From Actinomycetota bacterium (GTDB lineage: Bacteria; Actinomycetota; Thermoleophilia; UBA2241): a DNA stretch of 7,694 bases. Location: the NCBI GenBank assembly GCA_003132645.1, contig PKYM01000262.1:12094-19787 (forward strand), in the 5' to 3' direction. Both the position numbers and the translations under genes were made by a program. The notes beneath the pieces were generated by a model. The model was not told the origin of the DNA. It ran no database searches and saw only the letters and a list, made by a program, of their open reading frames with translations. Positions 5,865 through 7,694 of this stretch are shown here, one piece after another (position 1 is the stretch's first letter; every line of letters begins with the position of its first letter).

Positions 5865-7610
5865 ATGGGAGACCTTCTCAGGATCGACCTCACCTCGCGG
5901 ACCGTGACCGAAGAGACGATCGCGCCCGAACTCCTTCGCGAGTGGATCGGCGGCAAGGGCATCGGCACCCGCTATCTGGCCGACGAAGTCGGCCCCGACG
6001 TCGAGCCGCTCGGGCCGGCCAACAAGCTCATCTTCGTCACCGGGCCGATCACCGGCACCACCATGTTCGGCAGCAACCGCTACGGCCTGCACTTCGCCTC
6101 GCCGCTGACGGGCGGCTACGGCGAGTGCACATCGGGCGGCCACGTCGCGCCGCAGTTCGCGCGCACGGGCTACCGCGTGGTGATCGTCGAGGGCGCCGCC
6201 GACACGCCCGTCTACATCGAGGTCTCCGAGGCCGGCGGCGTGATCCATGCCGCCGACGAGGTGTGGGGGCTCGACACCTACAAGGCCGAAGAGGCGCTGC
6301 TCGCCCGTCATCACGAGCAGTGGCCCAAGGCTCAGGCCTGCGTGATCGGCCCGGCCGGCGAAAAGCTCGTGCGCTTCGCCTGTATCGAAAACAACAAGTG
6401 GCACAGCCTCGGGCGCGGCGGCTCAGGAGCCGTGATGGGCTCGAAGAAGCTCAAGGGCATCGTCTTTCACGGCGACCGCAAGGTCGTGCCGGCCCGACCT
6501 GAGCGCTTCAAGGAGCTCGTCAGGGATATGGGCGCGAGTTGCAAGGACGACCCCGGCCAGATCGCCTACCGGCGCGGCGGCACGGTCAACATGGTGCGCC
6601 TGCTGAACGGCGCCAACGCCTTCCCGACGCGCTACTGGCGCAAGGGCCACCTCGACGATTTCGAGCCCTTGACGACCGAGGCCATGATCGAGGGTTTCCT
6701 CGAGCACAACGACGTCTGCCCGCCCTGCCTGCTGCAGTGCATCAAGCACAACGTGGTCCGTGAAGGGCCGCTCAAGGGACTCGAGATCGATGGCCCCGAG
6801 TACGAGACGATCTACGTCTTCGGTGGCCTGTGCGAGATCGTCGACTTCGCCCAGATCATGCGCCTGAACGACATCTGCGACCGACTCGGAGTCGACACGA
6901 TGACGGCCGGCAACCTCTGCGGCCTTGCCATCGAAGCCTCACGCCGTGGCGTGATCGATCTGGGTCTCGACTTCGGTGACGCCGAGGGTGTCGCCGCCTT
7001 CCTCGAGTCGATGTGCCTGCGCGAGGGGCTCGGCGACCTGTTCGCCGACGGCGTCCTGCGGGTCGAAAAGGAGCTGGGGCTCGAGGGCGTGGCCGTCCAC
7101 GTCAAGGGCATGGAGCCGGCCGGCTACGATCCCCGCACGCTCAAGGGTATGGGACTCGGCTTCGCCACCACCTCACGCGGCGCCTGCCATCTGCGCGGGA
7201 CCTTCTACAAGGCCGAGCTCGCCGGCTTCAGCGACCCCCAGGTCATCGAGGGCAAGGCGGCGGTCTACGTCGACTGGGAAAACCGTCTGTGCATCATGGA
7301 CACGCTCATCTACTGCCGGTTCTATCGCGACTACGTGCCCTGGCCCTACATCACCGACGTCGTGAACGCCGCGCTCGGCACCGACTACACGGTCGACGAA
7401 CTGCACGTCGTGGCCAACCGCATCATCACGGAGACGCACCGCTTCAACGACGCCCGTGGCGTCACCGCCGGCACCGGCGAGAAACTGCCGGCCTGGATAA
7501 CCGAGCGTCCGACCGACGACGAGAAGCACTCGACGCTCACGCAGGCCGAGATGGACGTCATGCTGGGCGACTACTATGAGCTGCGCGGCTGGGGAGCGCC
7601 GGCGAAGTAG
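5865..7610 (+). CDS. aor: Aldehyde:ferredoxin oxidoreductase family tungsten/molybdenum enzyme
   Basis: A 581-residue cytoplasmic AOR-family oxidoreductase. Family members carry a bis-pterin tungsten (or molybdenum) centre and one [4Fe-4S] cluster, and oxidise aldehydes to acids while reducing ferredoxin. The length is close to Pyrococcus AOR (about 605). The N-terminal pterin domain includes the WIGGKGIGTRYL region (27-38) and GRGGSGAVMGSKKLKGI (183-199). The cluster ligands are Cys285, Cys288 and Cys292 (CPPCLLQC) plus Cys484, the normal CxxCxxxC...C pattern. GPEYETIYVFGG (310-321) and KGMEPAGYDPR (414-424) are family signatures. The first pterin-binding DxxGxD motif is present (Asp339-Asp344). 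The second reads DTLIYC rather than DxxGLC. The ATG at 5865 follows GGAAAGGA with a six-base gap; an in-frame ATG at 5829 lacks a site. No ferredoxin, electron-transfer subunit or MoaD-like gene is visible in the window, though little follows the stop. The substrate is not predictable. It stands apart from ald because of the hairpin between them. Confidence 0.93.
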   Translation: MGDLLRIDLTSRTVTEETIAPELLREWIGGKGIGTRYLADEVGPDVEPLGPANKLIFVTGPITGTTMFGSNRYGLHFASPLTGGYGECTSGGHVAPQFARTGYRVVIVEGAADTPVYIEVSEAGGVIHAADEVWGLDTYKAEEALLARHHEQWPKAQACVIGPAGEKLVRFACIENNKWHSLGRGGSGAVMGSKKLKGIVFHGDRKVVPARPERFKELVRDMGASCKDDPGQIAYRRGGTVNMVRLLNGANAFPTRYWRKGHLDDFEPLTTEAMIEGFLEHNDVCPPCLLQCIKHNVVREGPLKGLEIDGPEYETIYVFGGLCEIVDFAQIMRLNDICDRLGVDTMTAGNLCGLAIEASRRGVIDLGLDFGDAEGVAAFLESMCLREGLGDLFADGVLRVEKELGLEGVAVHVKGMEPAGYDPRTLKGMGLGFATTSRGACHLRGTFYKAELAGFSDPQVIEGKAAVYVDWENRLCIMDTLIYCRFYRDYVPWPYITDVVNAALGTDYTVDELHVVANRIITETHRFNDARGVTAGTGEKLPAWITERPTDDEKHSTLTQAEMDVMLGDYYELRGWGAPAK

Positions 7611-7671
7611 GCGAGGCGGCGAGGCGCGCAGTCGCTTTTGTCTGACGGAGGGCGGAAGCGGCGGGGCCCGT

Positions 7672-7694
7672 CGCGGCGTCAACTTGACGTCGCG
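7672..7694. repeat. 23-base near-perfect inverted repeat at the window end
   Basis: CGCGGCGTCAA (7672-7682) and TTGACGTCGCG (7684-7694) are complementary at ten of eleven positions, the exception being a G-T pair, around a single central C. It begins 62 bases after the AOR stop. Such a tight dyad with almost no loop suits a protein-binding operator for a downstream gene better than an RNA terminator. It may extend past the window edge. Confidence 0.45.

Noticed and set aside
4464..6404. A 646-codon open frame on the minus strand over ald and the start of the AOR gene
   Set aside because: It lies antisense to two clearly recognised enzymes and is a low-complexity Gly/Asp/Val/Ala-rich translation with no recognisable family.
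7173..7682. A 169-codon minus-strand frame over the AOR C-terminus
   Set aside because: It is antisense to conserved AOR sequence, including the Cys484 region, with no ribosome binding site or domain.
1..7694. CRISPR arrays, tRNA/rRNA genes, insertion sequences, phage or defence genes
   Set aside because: No regularly spaced direct repeats, tRNA-like cloverleaf sequence, transposase or integrase motifs, or defence-protein domains were seen on either strand.

Overview
The window is GC-rich (by eye about two thirds G+C) and tightly packed. It carries seven protein-coding genes and no RNA genes, mobile elements or CRISPR. GTG and possible TTG starts, strong Shine-Dalgarno sequences, a PucR-type regulator, a mycobacterial-style alanine dehydrogenase beside an Lrp/AsnC regulator, and a tungsten-type aldehyde:ferredoxin oxidoreductase together suggest a high-GC anaerobic or facultatively anaerobic bacterium. 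An anaerobic actinobacterial lineage is my best guess. This rests on gene content only, and other high-GC anaerobes are not excluded.

Left part (1-1161, + strand): the C-terminal part of a C45-family (penicillin acyltransferase-like) N-terminal-nucleophile hydrolase, cut by the window edge just upstream of its nucleophile cysteine. A small YbjQ/DUF74 protein follows 47 bases later. Centre (1306-4374): a PucR-family regulator on +, then a convergent short-chain dehydrogenase/reductase (SDR) on -, then an Lrp/AsnC-type regulator on + divergent from the SDR. The SDR keeps its nucleotide-binding fold signals, but only the lysine of the catalytic tetrad is recognisable. The SDR-regulator gap holds an AT-rich imperfect palindrome that could be a shared operator. 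Right part (4375-7694): alanine dehydrogenase (ald) with a good extended -10 promoter, two inverted repeats in its upstream region and a strong GC-rich hairpin after its stop; then an AOR-family oxidoreductase with its own ribosome binding site; then a short tail ending in a 23-base inverted repeat.

How the genes may fit together (inference): the Lrp/AsnC protein is placed like AldR, the alanine-responsive regulator of ald in mycobacteria. Ald converts alanine to pyruvate, ammonia and NADH. AOR-family enzymes oxidise aldehydes, such as those from amino-acid fermentation, and reduce ferredoxin. With a nitrogen/purine-type PucR regulator and a C45 amide hydrolase or acyltransferase nearby, the locus looks like nitrogen-compound and amino-acid catabolism rather than a defence or mobile system. 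I see no clear new multi-gene system. The most unusual items are the catalytically degenerate SDR and the 15-base palindromes around the Lrp/AsnC gene.
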